DNA of 64,000 bases from positions 4,290,001 to 4,354,000 of the forward strand of contig NZ_CP109487.1 of NCBI RefSeq assembly GCF_036227605.1, written 5' to 3'. The notes under the pieces were generated by a model. That model saw only the letters and a program-made list of their open reading frames with translations. It searched no databases and was not told the DNA's origin. This document shows positions 54,353 to 63,275 of this stretch, one piece after another. Source of the DNA: Streptomyces sp. NBC_01439 (GTDB lineage: Bacteria; Actinomycetota; Actinomycetes; Streptomycetales; Streptomycetaceae). The position numbers were made by a program, and so were the translations under genes. Positions within the stretch are counted from its first letter, which is position 1. Every line of letters starts with the position of its first letter.

Positions 54353-54619
54353 GTGAAGTACATCGAGCCCCAGACACTGCCCTCGCTCGGGCACGCCGAG
54401 GTCCGGATCATCGCGCGCACTCCGGAAGCCGCCCGTGCGGTCGCGGAGGCGCTCCGCCGCTGTTTCGCAGGCGCGGAACAGCGAAGTTATCCCGCCCTCG
54501 ACGGCGACACCCGCCTCCACCTCACCGTGGACACGGCGACACCCGCCGGCCCCGCCCGCTCGTGGCTGGCCGCCAGCAGGACCCCCGCCGGCACCGGCGC
54601 GCACTCCGACGAGATCTGA
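54353..54619 (+). CDS. Small hypothetical protein
   Basis: An 88-residue protein (VKYIEPQTLPSLGHAEVRII; AVAEALRRCFAGAEQRSYPA). GTG 54353 is preferred because AAAGGGA sits 8 bases upstream; a GTG at 54254 overlapping the previous stop would add 33 low-complexity residues. No domain recognised. Confidence 0.6.
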   Translation: MKYIEPQTLPSLGHAEVRIIARTPEAARAVAEALRRCFAGAEQRSYPALDGDTRLHLTVDTATPAGPARSWLAASRTPAGTGAHSDEI

Positions 54620-54673
54620 GAACCCCGACCGGCCCCGGAGCCCACGCCACCCCACACACGAAAGGACGCGGTC

Positions 54674-54955
54674 ATGGCCACACTGCGCGAACGCAAGACC
54701 TACCGCGACCAGGTGCTCCGGGTCCTGTACGAAGCCGTCGAGGGCAACCGCCTCCTCGGCATCATCGGAGCACAGCTGCGGCGCGACCTCCACGTACCGG
54801 AACAGGACCTGGCCGCCGCCTGCACCTACCTGGCGGGCGAAGGACTGATCACCGTCGACTGGGACCCCGGCAACACCCCCGCGATGGTCACCCTCACCCA
54901 CGAGGGAATCCGGCGCATGGAGGCAGAGGAGGAGACGGCCACGGGCCCGGCCTGA
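54674..54955 (+). CDS. Small winged-helix-like protein
   Basis: A 93-residue protein with a helix-turn-helix-like pattern (DQVLRVLYEAVEGNRLLGII ... LAAACTYLAGEGLITVDWDPGNTPAMVTLTHEG), suggesting a winged helix. GAAAGGA precedes ATG 54674. Probably a DNA-binding or protein-binding accessory; targets unknown. Confidence 0.65.
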   Translation: MATLRERKTYRDQVLRVLYEAVEGNRLLGIIGAQLRRDLHVPEQDLAAACTYLAGEGLITVDWDPGNTPAMVTLTHEGIRRMEAEEETATGPA

Positions 54956-54969
54956 TCCGTACGGCACAC

Positions 54970-56238
54970 CTAGATGCGGGCGAACTTCTCGGTCTGCTGG
55001 GCGAACTCCTGGGCCATGGCCGAGCTGACCGTGGGCCTGGTTTCGCCGATCGTGCGCAGGTAGTCCTCGGTGGTGGGGCGGGCCCGGGTTCCGGTGTCGA
55101 AGGTGTGCTCGAACTGGACCTGGGAGACGGTGCGCGCCACATGGGCGATGTCGGCGGGGGTGAACCCCTCGCTGGCGTCCGCCAGCGCCGCGCTGTCGGC
55201 CCGCGCGCCCGCCCGGGCCAGGTAGCTCTCCCACAGCGCGGTCCTGGCGCGGTGGTCCGGGGGGCCGATCGGCAGTACGTAGTCGAAACGGCCGTGCCGC
55301 AGGAACGCGGAGTCGAGCGTGGTCACGTCGTTCGTGGCGCAGACGAGCAGCCGCCCGTCCTGGCCCCGGAACCGGACGATCGCCTTGAGCAGTTCGTTGA
55401 CGACGCCGACCGCGGTCGCGTCCGCGCCGCTGCGGGTCCCGGCGATCTCCTCGACCTCGTCGATGAAGACCAGGACGTGGTCGAGCCCGGCGATCTCGTC
55501 GAAGCGCCGGTTCAGCCCGCTCGCCAGTCCGTACTCGGCGGCCAGCCGGGCGGGGAACAGTTCGAGGAAGGGCCATTGCAGGCGGCTGGCGATGGCGTGC
55601 GCGAACGTGCTCTTGCCGGTTCCGGGCGGCCCGAACAGCATCACGGCCCGCGGCAGCTCCACGCCGTGCTGGGCGGCCATTTCGGGATGGGCCAGTGGCA
55701 GGACCAGACGCCGCTCGATGAGCTCCTTCTCCCGCTGCATGCCCGCGACCTTCTGCCACAGCCCCCCGGGCGGCAGCTCCGCTCCCAGCGACGCGAGCGT
55801 GCTGACCGCCTGAGGGGTCACTCGCCCGCGCTTCTCGAAGAAGACCAGGCCCGGACGGGCGCCGAAGCCGCAGTTGTACAGGGCGGCGGCACCGGTCTCG
55901 CCGTCGGGCAGGACCGCGTGCACCGTTCGGACGCCACCGGCGAACAGCCGGTGCTCCAAGGCCGTGATCAGGCCACTGCCCAGCCCCTTGTGCCTCCAGG
56001 CGGGCGCCATGCTGATGCGCAAGATCCACGCCCGGTCACCGTCCACCCTGCTCACCGCGGCACCGACCACCACGTCGTCCGCCGTGGCCACCACCGCCGG
56101 ATGGAGGGCCTGGAGGGCCGCCACGGCGTCCGAGAGCGGAAAGAGCGGTGGCTCTTCGGTCGTGCCGCTCTCGGCGTCGACTCGGAGCACCGATTCGAGA
56201 TCGTCCTGGGTGTAGTCCCTGACACGCCACCCCGTCAT
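54970..56238 (-). CDS. GNAT domain fused to AAA ATPase
   Basis: A 422-residue fusion. Residues 1-135 are a GNAT domain (RHKGLGSG at 82-89, YNCGF at 121-125). Residues about 165-415 are an AAA ATPase: Walker A GPPGTGKST (203-211), Walker B VLVFIDEVEE, sensor 1 LVCATND, arginine-finger-like HGRFD, and a C-terminal lid. ATG 56238 has GGAG 6 bases upstream. Such fusions may remodel and acetylate a protein partner; the target is unknown. Convergent with the small gene at 54674. Confidence 0.85.
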   Translation of the reverse strand: MTGWRVRDYTQDDLESVLRVDAESGTTEEPPLFPLSDAVAALQALHPAVVATADDVVVGAAVSRVDGDRAWILRISMAPAWRHKGLGSGLITALEHRLFAGGVRTVHAVLPDGETGAAALYNCGFGARPGLVFFEKRGRVTPQAVSTLASLGAELPPGGLWQKVAGMQREKELIERRLVLPLAHPEMAAQHGVELPRAVMLFGPPGTGKSTFAHAIASRLQWPFLELFPARLAAEYGLASGLNRRFDEIAGLDHVLVFIDEVEEIAGTRSGADATAVGVVNELLKAIVRFRGQDGRLLVCATNDVTTLDSAFLRHGRFDYVLPIGPPDHRARTALWESYLARAGARADSAALADASEGFTPADIAHVARTVSQVQFEHTFDTGTRARPTTEDYLRTIGETRPTVSSAMAQEFAQQTEKFARI

Positions 56239-56442
56239 GGTCAGCTCCGCGTGTTCGGCCGTACTCCCATCATCAGCCGATGCGAGCCGGGGCGCGCGCG
56301 GCAGCGACGGCGCGCGCCCCGGCAGTGCCGTTGAGGACGGAGCATCGAAGCCGTGTGGCGTGCCCGGTCGCCGGGGAGCATCCTGGAAGCCACGCCGCCC
56401 GCGCAGCCGGACGCCGCCCGCCGCCTGGTTGGAGGCAACAGG

Positions 56443-57642
56443 ATGACCGCTGGAGGCCGCGCGTATCCGGACCGCTCGGAGAGCTTCGGGGAGGAACTGC
56501 TCGGGGTGCTCCTGGACGGGGCGCACGAGCTGCCACCCCATCTGGTCGGCCCGCTCGTCGCCGAGACGGTGGCCCGGATGGGGGGACGTGACCCGCAGAT
56601 CCTGCTTCAGGACTACGGACAGCAACAGCTGGTCCCCCTGCCCGCCGACGGCGTGGCCGCCGGTGATCCGCTGCCCATCGACCGGTCCGAAGCCGGCCGG
56701 TGCTTCCTGGAGTCACGCCCCGTCGAAGTCCTGACGCCCGATGGCGTACGGGTCCACCTGCCCCTGCTGGACGGCGGCGACCAGGTGGGGGTGCTCGCGG
56801 TCACCCTGGACGGGGTCGACGACGACACCCGCCGCCTCCTGTGCAGGATCGCGGGCCTGGCGGCCGACCTGCTGCAGACCAAGAACGGCTACACAGACCT
56901 CTTCTTCCGGACCCGCCGCGGTGAACCGATGAGCGTGGCTGCGGAGATCCAGTGGTCCCTGTTGCCACCGCTGTCGATGGTGATGCCGCACGTCGCGGTC
57001 GCCGGAGTTCTGGAGCCCGCCTACGCCGTGGCGGGGGACAGCTTCGACTACGCCCTGAACGGCGACGTCCTGCACCTCGCCATGGTCGATGCCATGGGGC
57101 ACGGCCTGGACGCGGCCACGATGGCCACGGTGGCCATCGGCGCGTACCGCCACGCCCGCCGGATCAGCATCGAACTGTCCGAGATCTACCTCTTCATGGA
57201 CCGGGCCGTCGCGGAGCAGTTCGACCCGGACCACTTCGTGACCGCCCAGATGATGCGCCTGGACACGGACACGGGGCGTCTCCAGTGGGTCAACGCGGGG
57301 CATCCCGCACCGATGCTGATCCGCGCACACCGCGTCGTACGCCGCCTGGACAGCCCCACGACCCTCCCCGTCGGCTTCGGAGGGGCCCAGCCGCAGGTCA
57401 GCGCGGTGGCGCTGGAGCCTGGCGATCGCGTCCTCTGCTTCACCGACGGCCTGATCGAAGAACACGAAACCGGGCAGGAACAGTTCGGCGAGAAGCAGCT
57501 GATCGACTGGGTGAACCAGCTGGAGCAGGCCGACCACGGGATCCGCGCGGTGGCCCGGGACCTGTCCCACACCCTCAAGAGGGCACGCGGCGAAACCACC
57601 TCGGACGACGCGTCGCTCGTCCTGTTCGAATGGCGTGGATGA
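56443..57642 (+). CDS. SpoIIE-type PP2C serine phosphatase
   Basis: A 399-residue protein: N-terminal regulatory region (about 1-160, GAF-like in part), then a PP2C/SpoIIE domain with AGDSFDYALNGDVLHLAMVDAMGHGLDAA (metal Asp and DAMGHG), WVNAGHPAPMLI, and DRVLCFTDGLIEEHE. These phosphatases commonly act on anti-anti-sigma factors in stress responses. GGAGG precedes ATG 56443. Divergent from the GNAT-AAA gene. Confidence 0.9.
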   Translation: MTAGGRAYPDRSESFGEELLGVLLDGAHELPPHLVGPLVAETVARMGGRDPQILLQDYGQQQLVPLPADGVAAGDPLPIDRSEAGRCFLESRPVEVLTPDGVRVHLPLLDGGDQVGVLAVTLDGVDDDTRRLLCRIAGLAADLLQTKNGYTDLFFRTRRGEPMSVAAEIQWSLLPPLSMVMPHVAVAGVLEPAYAVAGDSFDYALNGDVLHLAMVDAMGHGLDAATMATVAIGAYRHARRISIELSEIYLFMDRAVAEQFDPDHFVTAQMMRLDTDTGRLQWVNAGHPAPMLIRAHRVVRRLDSPTTLPVGFGGAQPQVSAVALEPGDRVLCFTDGLIEEHETGQEQFGEKQLIDWVNQLEQADHGIRAVARDLSHTLKRARGETTSDDASLVLFEWRG

Positions 57643-57958
57643 CGGAAGGCCGTGCCACAACATGCCAGCAGGAGCGGCGAACGGTGGGCAACCTCGATGA
57701 CCACAGCCGGCGCCCAGAGCCCGGCACCTTCACCTACGACCAGGCCCCGGCAGCTTGCGCCTCACCCGCAGAGCCGACGCTCTCCTGAGCACCGGCGAAT
57801 GGGCGCAGGCCAGATCGTGCCAGAGGGCGCACCGGTCTGCTGCCCCGTCCCCTCCGCACGAGTGGCAGGATTTCAGCCATCGCCTGCACGAGGCCGGCCA
57901 CCAGCCGTACTGCCTGGTCTGGCCCTGACCGTCGAAGGCGTCCGACCGCGGGCATCCC
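57643..57958. other. Intergenic region containing the right direct repeat
   Basis: Between the SpoIIE-type gene and the ABC permease end. Only the repeat at 57857-57930 is recognisable; the rest shows no gene. The 29 bases after the repeat also resemble the bases after the left copy (CCGCGGGC..CCCTC.GA), so homology may run a little further. Confidence 0.5.
57857..57930 (+). repeat. 74-bp direct repeat, right copy (orphan gene 3' end)
   Basis: Encodes HEWQDFSHRLHEAGHQPYCL then VWP and stop, without the rest of the gene; 72 of 74 bases match 51456-51529. It is a non-functional copy of the 50928-51527 gene's tail and bounds a 6.4-kb segment. Confidence 0.88.
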
Positions 57959-59197
57959 TCAGACACCCGCGCGCAGGGTTTCGGCGGGCAGGATGCGGGC
58001 GGCCGCCAGGGCCGGGTAGAGGCCTGCCGCCAGGCCCACCACCAGGCCGACCAGCGGTCCCGCGGTGGTGAGGGCGGGGTCGAGGACCACCAGCCAGTTC
58101 TTGGCCAGGCAGGTCACCGCGGTGATCTGGATGCCGAGCACCGTGCCCACCACGCCGCCGGCCAGCCCGACCAGACCGCTCTCGATGCAGAACTGTCCGG
58201 CGACCGCCCGCCGCGAGGCGCCGAGCGCCCGGCGCAGGCCGATCTCGGAACGCCGCTCCAGCACGGACACGTAGGCGGTGTTGCTGACACCGAGCGCACC
58301 CACGCCGAGGGAGACGGCGGCCAGGCCCAGGAACAGGGCCCGGGTCTGCGACTCGACCCCCTGGCGCAGCGACCGGGGGTCCGGCGGCACCAGCGCGACG
58401 AGCTTGTCCGGGGCGCCCGGGGCCAGGGCGAAGGGGGCCTCGTCGCCGATCTGGTCGGCGGCCCCCAGATCCGTACGAATGATCATTTCGGCGGGGGCGA
58501 AGCCCAGCCCCGCCGGGTCCTGCAGGGCGGCCCAGTAGGGGATGACCACCGAACCGGTGAGGTTCGTGTCGCCGGTGGGGGCCCGGAAGACGCCGAGCAC
58601 GCTGAAGGCCACCCCGTTCACGTGGATCACGGAGTTGCCGGCCCCGCCGTCCACGGTCAACCGGGAGGCGGCGGCCGTGTCGATCAGGGCCACCCGTTCG
58701 CGCCGGGCGTCGTGCCCCGTGTCGAACCAGCGGCCCTGCGTGAGCTCGGCCGACATGGCGAGCAGCGCTTCGGGCTGCGCGGCCATGACCGTGCCCTCGG
58801 GCAGGTCGTTCTCCTTGCCGCCGGGCAGCCGCGAGAGCGCCGGCTGCTCGCCGGCCCTGCTGACCAGACCGGCGCTGCGGACGCCGTTGAGGTCGCGCAC
58901 CCGCTGGGTGTCGGCGCCGTCGGGCCGCGGCCGGACCCCGGCCACGGCCTCCGACGGGTACTTGACCGTCACCCGCGTCGCCTTGAGGGCGTCGAACTGG
59001 TCGGAGACGGCGCCGGCCGCACTGGCCGTGATGCCGAGCGTGGCGAGGGCGGCGGCCAACCCCACGGAGATGCCCACCATGGTGAGCAGCGTGCGGAACC
59101 GGCGGCCGAACAGCGCGAGGAACGCCTGGACGAGCAGGTCCGCCGCCGACGTACGGGGGTGCCCGGGCGGCCGGCCCTCGGCGCGTCTACGCAACAC
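57959..59197 (-). CDS. ABC transporter permease (FtsX/MacB type)
   Basis: A 412-residue MacB-like permease: an N-terminal helix (TLLTMVGISVGLAAALATLGITAS), a large extracytoplasmic domain, then three membrane segments at the C-terminal end (ALGVSNTAYVSVLERRSEIGLRRALGASRRAV). GTG 59197 starts inside the ATPase gene's end, 11-bp overlap. It works with the ATPase and the adaptor upstream, as a MacAB-like tripartite export or sensing system. Confidence 0.88.
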   Translation of the reverse strand: MLRRRAEGRPPGHPRTSAADLLVQAFLALFGRRFRTLLTMVGISVGLAAALATLGITASAAGAVSDQFDALKATRVTVKYPSEAVAGVRPRPDGADTQRVRDLNGVRSAGLVSRAGEQPALSRLPGGKENDLPEGTVMAAQPEALLAMSAELTQGRWFDTGHDARRERVALIDTAAASRLTVDGGAGNSVIHVNGVAFSVLGVFRAPTGDTNLTGSVVIPYWAALQDPAGLGFAPAEMIIRTDLGAADQIGDEAPFALAPGAPDKLVALVPPDPRSLRQGVESQTRALFLGLAAVSLGVGALGVSNTAYVSVLERRSEIGLRRALGASRRAVAGQFCIESGLVGLAGGVVGTVLGIQITAVTCLAKNWLVVLDPALTTAGPLVGLVVGLAAGLYPALAAARILPAETLRAGV

Positions 59198-59885
59198 GGC
59201 CGTCCACCACCTTGAAGACGCGGTCGGCCCTCGCCGCGACATCGGGTTCGTGCGTGACCACGACCACGGCCCGGTCCTGCGCGACCAGTCCGGTCAGCAG
59301 GTCCATGACGCGGGCCGAGTTGGCGGTGTCCAGGTTGCCGGTCGGCTCGTCGCACAGGACGACCGCGGGCCGGTGGACGATGGCCCGCGCGACCGCGACC
59401 CGCTGGCGTTCTCCGCCGGAGAGGGTGGTGGGCTTCACGTCGAGCCGGTGCCCGAGCCCCACGGACTCCAGCGCCCGTACGGCCTGCGGCCGCCGCTGGG
59501 CGCGCGGCACGCCCAGGTGCACCAGTGGCAGGGCCACGTTCTGCACGCAGGTCAGGTGCGGGACCAGGTGGAACGCCTGGAAGACGAAGCCGAGCGTCTG
59601 GGCCCGCAAGGCGGTGCGGGCCCGTTCGGACAGGGCGATGGTGTCGTTGCCCTGGAGCAGGTACCGGCCGCGGGTCGGGACGTCGAGCAGCCCGAGCACG
59701 CTCAGCAGCGTGGACTTCCCGGAGCCCGAGGGGCCCACGATGGCCGCGAGCCGGCCGGGCCGGATGTCGAGCGTGACGTCGGCCAGCGCGTGCACGGGAG
59801 GCGGCCCCGGATACGTCTTCGCGATGCCGGTCATCTCGATGACCGGGGGCGGAGCGTCTCCGGTCGGCGGAGCGTCCTCAGCCAT
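59187..59885 (-). CDS. ABC transporter ATP-binding protein (MacB/LolD type)
   Basis: A 232-residue ATPase: Walker A GPSGSGKST, Q-loop FVFQAFHLVPHL, signature LSGGERQRVAVARA, Walker B VVLCDEPTGNLD, His in VVVTHEP. ATG 59885 overlaps the adaptor's stop (ATGGCTGA), so the three genes are translationally coupled. Confidence 0.92.
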   Translation of the reverse strand: MAEDAPPTGDAPPPVIEMTGIAKTYPGPPPVHALADVTLDIRPGRLAAIVGPSGSGKSTLLSVLGLLDVPTRGRYLLQGNDTIALSERARTALRAQTLGFVFQAFHLVPHLTCVQNVALPLVHLGVPRAQRRPQAVRALESVGLGHRLDVKPTTLSGGERQRVAVARAIVHRPAVVLCDEPTGNLDTANSARVMDLLTGLVAQDRAVVVVTHEPDVAARADRVFKVVDGRVA

Positions 59886-61449
59886 CGGTACCGCCGGAGG
59901 CGCCGTCGGAGGTGCCGTCCGAGCCGCCCGCCGGGTTTCCGCGGCGGACGAGGACGAGCGTCTGGCCGACGGCGAGGTTCTCGTCGAGCGCGCGAACCGC
60001 ACTGAGGCCCTCGTGGGTGAACAGCACCTCGACCGGAATGTTCCGCTCCTTGCTGCCCTCGGCGACGGTGACCGTGGACGAGCCGCCGAGGTCGGTCCAG
60101 ACGGCCGACACCGGAACGGTCAGCGCCCCCTTGGGGCTGCGCCGCAGTTCGACGCTGATCTGCTGGGTCGAGCCCTCCTTGGCCTCCGCGCCGGTGGGCA
60201 CGAACAGCGCCTCGTGCTGGCCGCCGGAGCCGCCCGCGCCACCGCCGCTGCCGCCGGCACCCGCTCCCGTGCCCGCCGTACCCGCCGTGCCCGCCGTGGC
60301 CGCGCCGTCCTGGCCCCCGCTCTTGCCCTGCTGGTCGCCGCTCTTGCCGTCCGAGGGGCTGGTGAGGGAGCCCAGGGTGCCCTCCCGGCCCTCGTACGGG
60401 CCGGTGCCGAAGCGGATGACCGCGTCGGCCGGCAGATCGCGCAGCTGCGTGCGCTGGTCCGCGCTGACGGCGGCCCGCACCTGACGGCCGCCGCTGCCGA
60501 GCACGACGAGCGGCTTGTCCGCCGCGTCGCCGACCGCCGCGGTGACCTGCACCACCGCGGCCGGCAGGGCGCTGACGTACGCGACCTCCGCAGCCGGCAG
60601 CAGCTCGCCGGGCTTGGCCGGACCGGTCCCGGCGGGCGGCGCGTCCGGACCGCGGGCGGGCGGCGCGCTCGTGCCGTTGCCGCCGCTCGTGCCGTTCGTA
60701 CCGCTCGCACCGGGGGCCGCCCCGGTGCCGCCGTCGGTCTCTGCGCCGCCCCGGGGAGCCGTGCCGCCTCCCGGGGACGCCCCGCCCCCGCGGGCCGTAC
60801 CGGAGGTGGAACCGCCACCCCCGGGGGTGCTCTGCCCCTGCCCTGCGGGCGCCTCGTACCCGGCCGCCGCGTACAGCTTGCGCACCGCCTCGACGGTGGC
60901 CGGGCCGTACGTGCCGTTCACCGCCGTCCCGTACAACGGCTGCAGCGCGCGCTGCAGTTGCTGCACGTCCGGCCCCTTGTCGCCCGCCTTCAGGTCCCGG
61001 TAGGCGGGGAAGCGCCCCGGGAGCAGCAGGACCGGGCGGCCCGACACCTCCGCGACGACCGCCCCGGCCTTGAGGCTCTTGCCCGCGGCCGCGGGCAGGG
61101 CCGTGACGACCGCACGACTGGTGCCCTGCGGCTGGACGCCGGTGATGGTGGTGCGGGAGGCCGTCTCGACCTTCCCGGTCAGTTCCATCTTCTCGACAAG
61201 CTGCTGGTCGGAAACCTTCCCCGTGATCTGGGAGGGCGGGGGCGCGGCGGCGTTCGAGGCACGCTGCTCCGGGGTCCTGGCCTGGGAGGCGATCCACCAG
61301 ACGGAACCGGAACTGCCGAACAGCACGACGGCGACGGCGGCGACGACCAGGCCCCGCCTGGACCTCTGCCGCGCACTCGTCGCCCGCCCGCCGGACGGCC
61401 GGGCCACCTGTGTCTCCACCTGTGTCTCATCGGGGTGTTCGAGGCTCAT
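59878..61449 (-). CDS. Membrane fusion/adaptor-like protein with peptidoglycan-binding domain
   Basis: A 523-residue protein: cytoplasmic N-terminus, one membrane helix (about 33-52), an adaptor-like beta domain (KVETASRTTITGVQPQG; VTALPAAAGKSLKAGAVVAEVSGRPVLLL), a PG_binding_1 domain (AGDKGPDVQQLQRALQPLYG ... VNGTYGPATVEAV), then Gly/Ala/Ser/Thr-rich low-complexity stretches around a beta-rich C-terminal part. It likely links the ABC permease to the cell wall. ATG 61449. First gene of the three-gene unit. Confidence 0.82.
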   Translation of the reverse strand: MSLEHPDETQVETQVARPSGGRATSARQRSRRGLVVAAVAVVLFGSSGSVWWIASQARTPEQRASNAAAPPPSQITGKVSDQQLVEKMELTGKVETASRTTITGVQPQGTSRAVVTALPAAAGKSLKAGAVVAEVSGRPVLLLPGRFPAYRDLKAGDKGPDVQQLQRALQPLYGTAVNGTYGPATVEAVRKLYAAAGYEAPAGQGQSTPGGGGSTSGTARGGGASPGGGTAPRGGAETDGGTGAAPGASGTNGTSGGNGTSAPPARGPDAPPAGTGPAKPGELLPAAEVAYVSALPAAVVQVTAAVGDAADKPLVVLGSGGRQVRAAVSADQRTQLRDLPADAVIRFGTGPYEGREGTLGSLTSPSDGKSGDQQGKSGGQDGAATAGTAGTAGTGAGAGGSGGGAGGSGGQHEALFVPTGAEAKEGSTQQISVELRRSPKGALTVPVSAVWTDLGGSSTVTVAEGSKERNIPVEVLFTHEGLSAVRALDENLAVGQTLVLVRRGNPAGGSDGTSDGASGGTDG

Positions 61450-61456
61450 GACAGTA

Positions 61457-62401
61457 TTAGGACGTCTCTCGCAGTAGATCCTGGGCCTTGCCCTTGGCCT
61501 TCGTGATCAGTTCCAGCCACGCCGTGATCTCCGCTTCGTGCTTCACCAGCGAAGCCGCCGAGGCCTTGCTCTTGGCCTCCCGCGCCTTCGTGTTGAGACC
61601 GACCTTCGTCGCGCACTCGGCATCGGTGGTGGCCTGCTTGATCTCGGCACGCTGGGCATTGTCGAGCGCCGCGGTGTCAGCGCCGGGAATGTTCGCGTAA
61701 TGCGAGAGCGCCGATTCCCTGGCCTTCTCCGGCGTCTTTATTTCCGGATAGCCGCCGGACTTCATGCAAGAGGCCCATTCGGAAAGCGACTTCTGATATC
61801 CGTCGTCATCGGCGAGGATGTGCGCGCTGTTCTGCTTGACGCTGTTGTAGACCGTCCAGTTGAGCCGGAGGTATTCCTTCACGTCCCCGTACACGGCCTT
61901 GAGCGTTTCACCGCGACAGCCCTTCGACGGCACCATGACCTTGCCACCGCCGAAGTCGAACTCCACACCGCCCTCGGGCTTGTCGACGTACCCGTCCATG
62001 GCCATGCTGTGGGCCCGCTTGACGTCCTCGGGCAGCGCGTCGAAGTCGTCCGGGCCCTCCTGGGCCTTCTGGTTGTCCGACCTGCGCGGGTCCGCCCCGT
62101 AACCCACGGTGCGCGCGGTCTCGGCCGACGGGGAGAGGTCCTCGCTCCGCTTCTTGCCGCTGTTGGTACCGGAGCCGCCCGCCGGGAAGACCTTGAAGCC
62201 CTTGTCGTTCATGCACTTGCGGATCAGTTTGAACTCCGCGTCGCGCTCCTGGTCCAACGCCGCGTTGGCGCTGTCGAGGGCCGTCTGCGCCCTGCGGGCC
62301 GTCTCCAGGTCCTGCGGGGCTTCCTCCGAACAGGCAGCGGAGGCGGCGCCCAGCAGCACCGTCACCGCGATGGCCGTCATGCCCCGGGTGCGCTTATTCA
62401 A
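61457..62401 (-). CDS. Hypothetical lipoprotein
   Basis: A 314-residue exported lipoprotein (signal peptide to lipobox SAAC). The mature part is helical and Asp/Lys-rich with conserved-looking cysteines (KCMNDKGFKVFPAG, GCRGET, SCMKSGGYPEI, ECATKVG), resembling no family I recognise. TTG 62401 is in frame; ATG 62380 is the alternative. It starts 7 bases before the adaptor gene, so it may belong to the same unit. Confidence 0.7.
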   Translation of the reverse strand: MNKRTRGMTAIAVTVLLGAASAACSEEAPQDLETARRAQTALDSANAALDQERDAEFKLIRKCMNDKGFKVFPAGGSGTNSGKKRSEDLSPSAETARTVGYGADPRRSDNQKAQEGPDDFDALPEDVKRAHSMAMDGYVDKPEGGVEFDFGGGKVMVPSKGCRGETLKAVYGDVKEYLRLNWTVYNSVKQNSAHILADDDGYQKSLSEWASCMKSGGYPEIKTPEKARESALSHYANIPGADTAALDNAQRAEIKQATTDAECATKVGLNTKAREAKSKASAASLVKHEAEITAWLELITKAKGKAQDLLRETS

Positions 62402-62478
62402 TGTCCGTGTCCGTGTCCTCTTGAAGGTGCGGCCGGGCCGCCTCCGCGACGCGGGGCGACCCGGCCTTCAGGCGTTGA

Positions 62479-62862
62479 TCAGCAGCCGTTGCCGTCGTTC
62501 AGGGTGTTGCTCGCTCCGTCGTCATTGGCGTCCCAGTAGTAGTTCACGGAACCGCCGGGGATGAGGCAGATCTCCACGCCCCACGACATCCAACGACCGC
62601 CGTAGGTCTTGGAGGACTGGCTGCGGCGGTTCCACCAGGAGCTGTCGTTCTCGTAGACGGCCGGCATGTCGATGTCCCAGCGGGCGGACTCGTACTTCGT
62701 CCGGTACATCGAGTTGTTGGTGCTGTAGTTGCTGTCCTTGTAGATGCAGAAGTTGCCGTCGTAACACGTGCGGTCCACGGCCGCTGCGGACGGCGCCGCG
62801 GCGATGACGCCGGCCACGGCCGCCATCGCGATGAATCCGGCCGAAATCCTCTTACTGAGCAC
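62479..62862 (-). CDS. Peptidase inhibitor family I36-like secreted protein
   Basis: A 127-residue secreted protein: signal peptide to AAA (about residue 27), then CYDGNFCIYKDSNYSTNNSM, the beta-gamma-crystallin-like pattern of I36 (SMI-type) inhibitors, with cysteines throughout. GTG 62862 follows GGGGGAG. Family members inhibit metalloproteases; the target here is unknown. It is 77 bases upstream of the lipoprotein gene. Confidence 0.85.
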   Translation of the reverse strand: MLSKRISAGFIAMAAVAGVIAAAPSAAAVDRTCYDGNFCIYKDSNYSTNNSMYRTKYESARWDIDMPAVYENDSSWWNRRSQSSKTYGGRWMSWGVEICLIPGGSVNYYWDANDDGASNTLNDGNGC

Positions 62863-63275
62863 TCGTGACTCCCCCTTGTCGGGTGGTGACTGATGCTGTG
62901 AGAGGGCAGGGCAGCCGAAGCCCTTCCCCCCGGTCGGCTGAGATCAGGCTAGGCCACGCCCACCGGAAACAAAAGGTCAATTCCCTTTAAGCAAAGGGCT
63001 GTTGGCGATTGGAAGTGATCATTCAGTGGCCAATTCCCGATGCGTGAATCCATCATTCCGGCGCACCGCCACCTCACTGGAAAGGCGGTCGGTGCAGGTC
63101 AGCCCGGCGGACGCCGGGACGGGGTGGCTGAGCGGTGCCGGAGCCGCGCCGCCCGGACCCCCACGGTCCGGATGAACCCCGAACACGGCCTGAAAATCGA
63201 CGCGTTCGCGACCGCGCCACGCCCTGGAGGCCGAAACCCGTGGGCCGGCCGCGCCCGCCTCCGTAGGGTGGCCCG
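62863..63275. other. Divergent intergenic region
   Basis: 413 bp between the I36-type gene (-) and the GNAT gene (+). Features: an inverted repeat CCCTTT-AAGC-AAAGGG at 62983-62998, next to a minus-strand TTGACC at 62980-62975 that could be a -35 element. A short plus-strand frame near 63040 has no supported start. Nothing else recognised. Confidence 0.45.

Noticed and set aside
51456..57930. Integrated plasmid or phage with attL/attR
   Set aside because: No integrase, excisionase, replication or transfer gene lies between the repeats; only the repeat pattern itself is kept as a finding.
57652..58071. Small plus-strand frames after the SpoIIE-type gene
   Set aside because: Biased composition, no start signal; the region is explained by the orphan repeat and the antisense of the permease gene.
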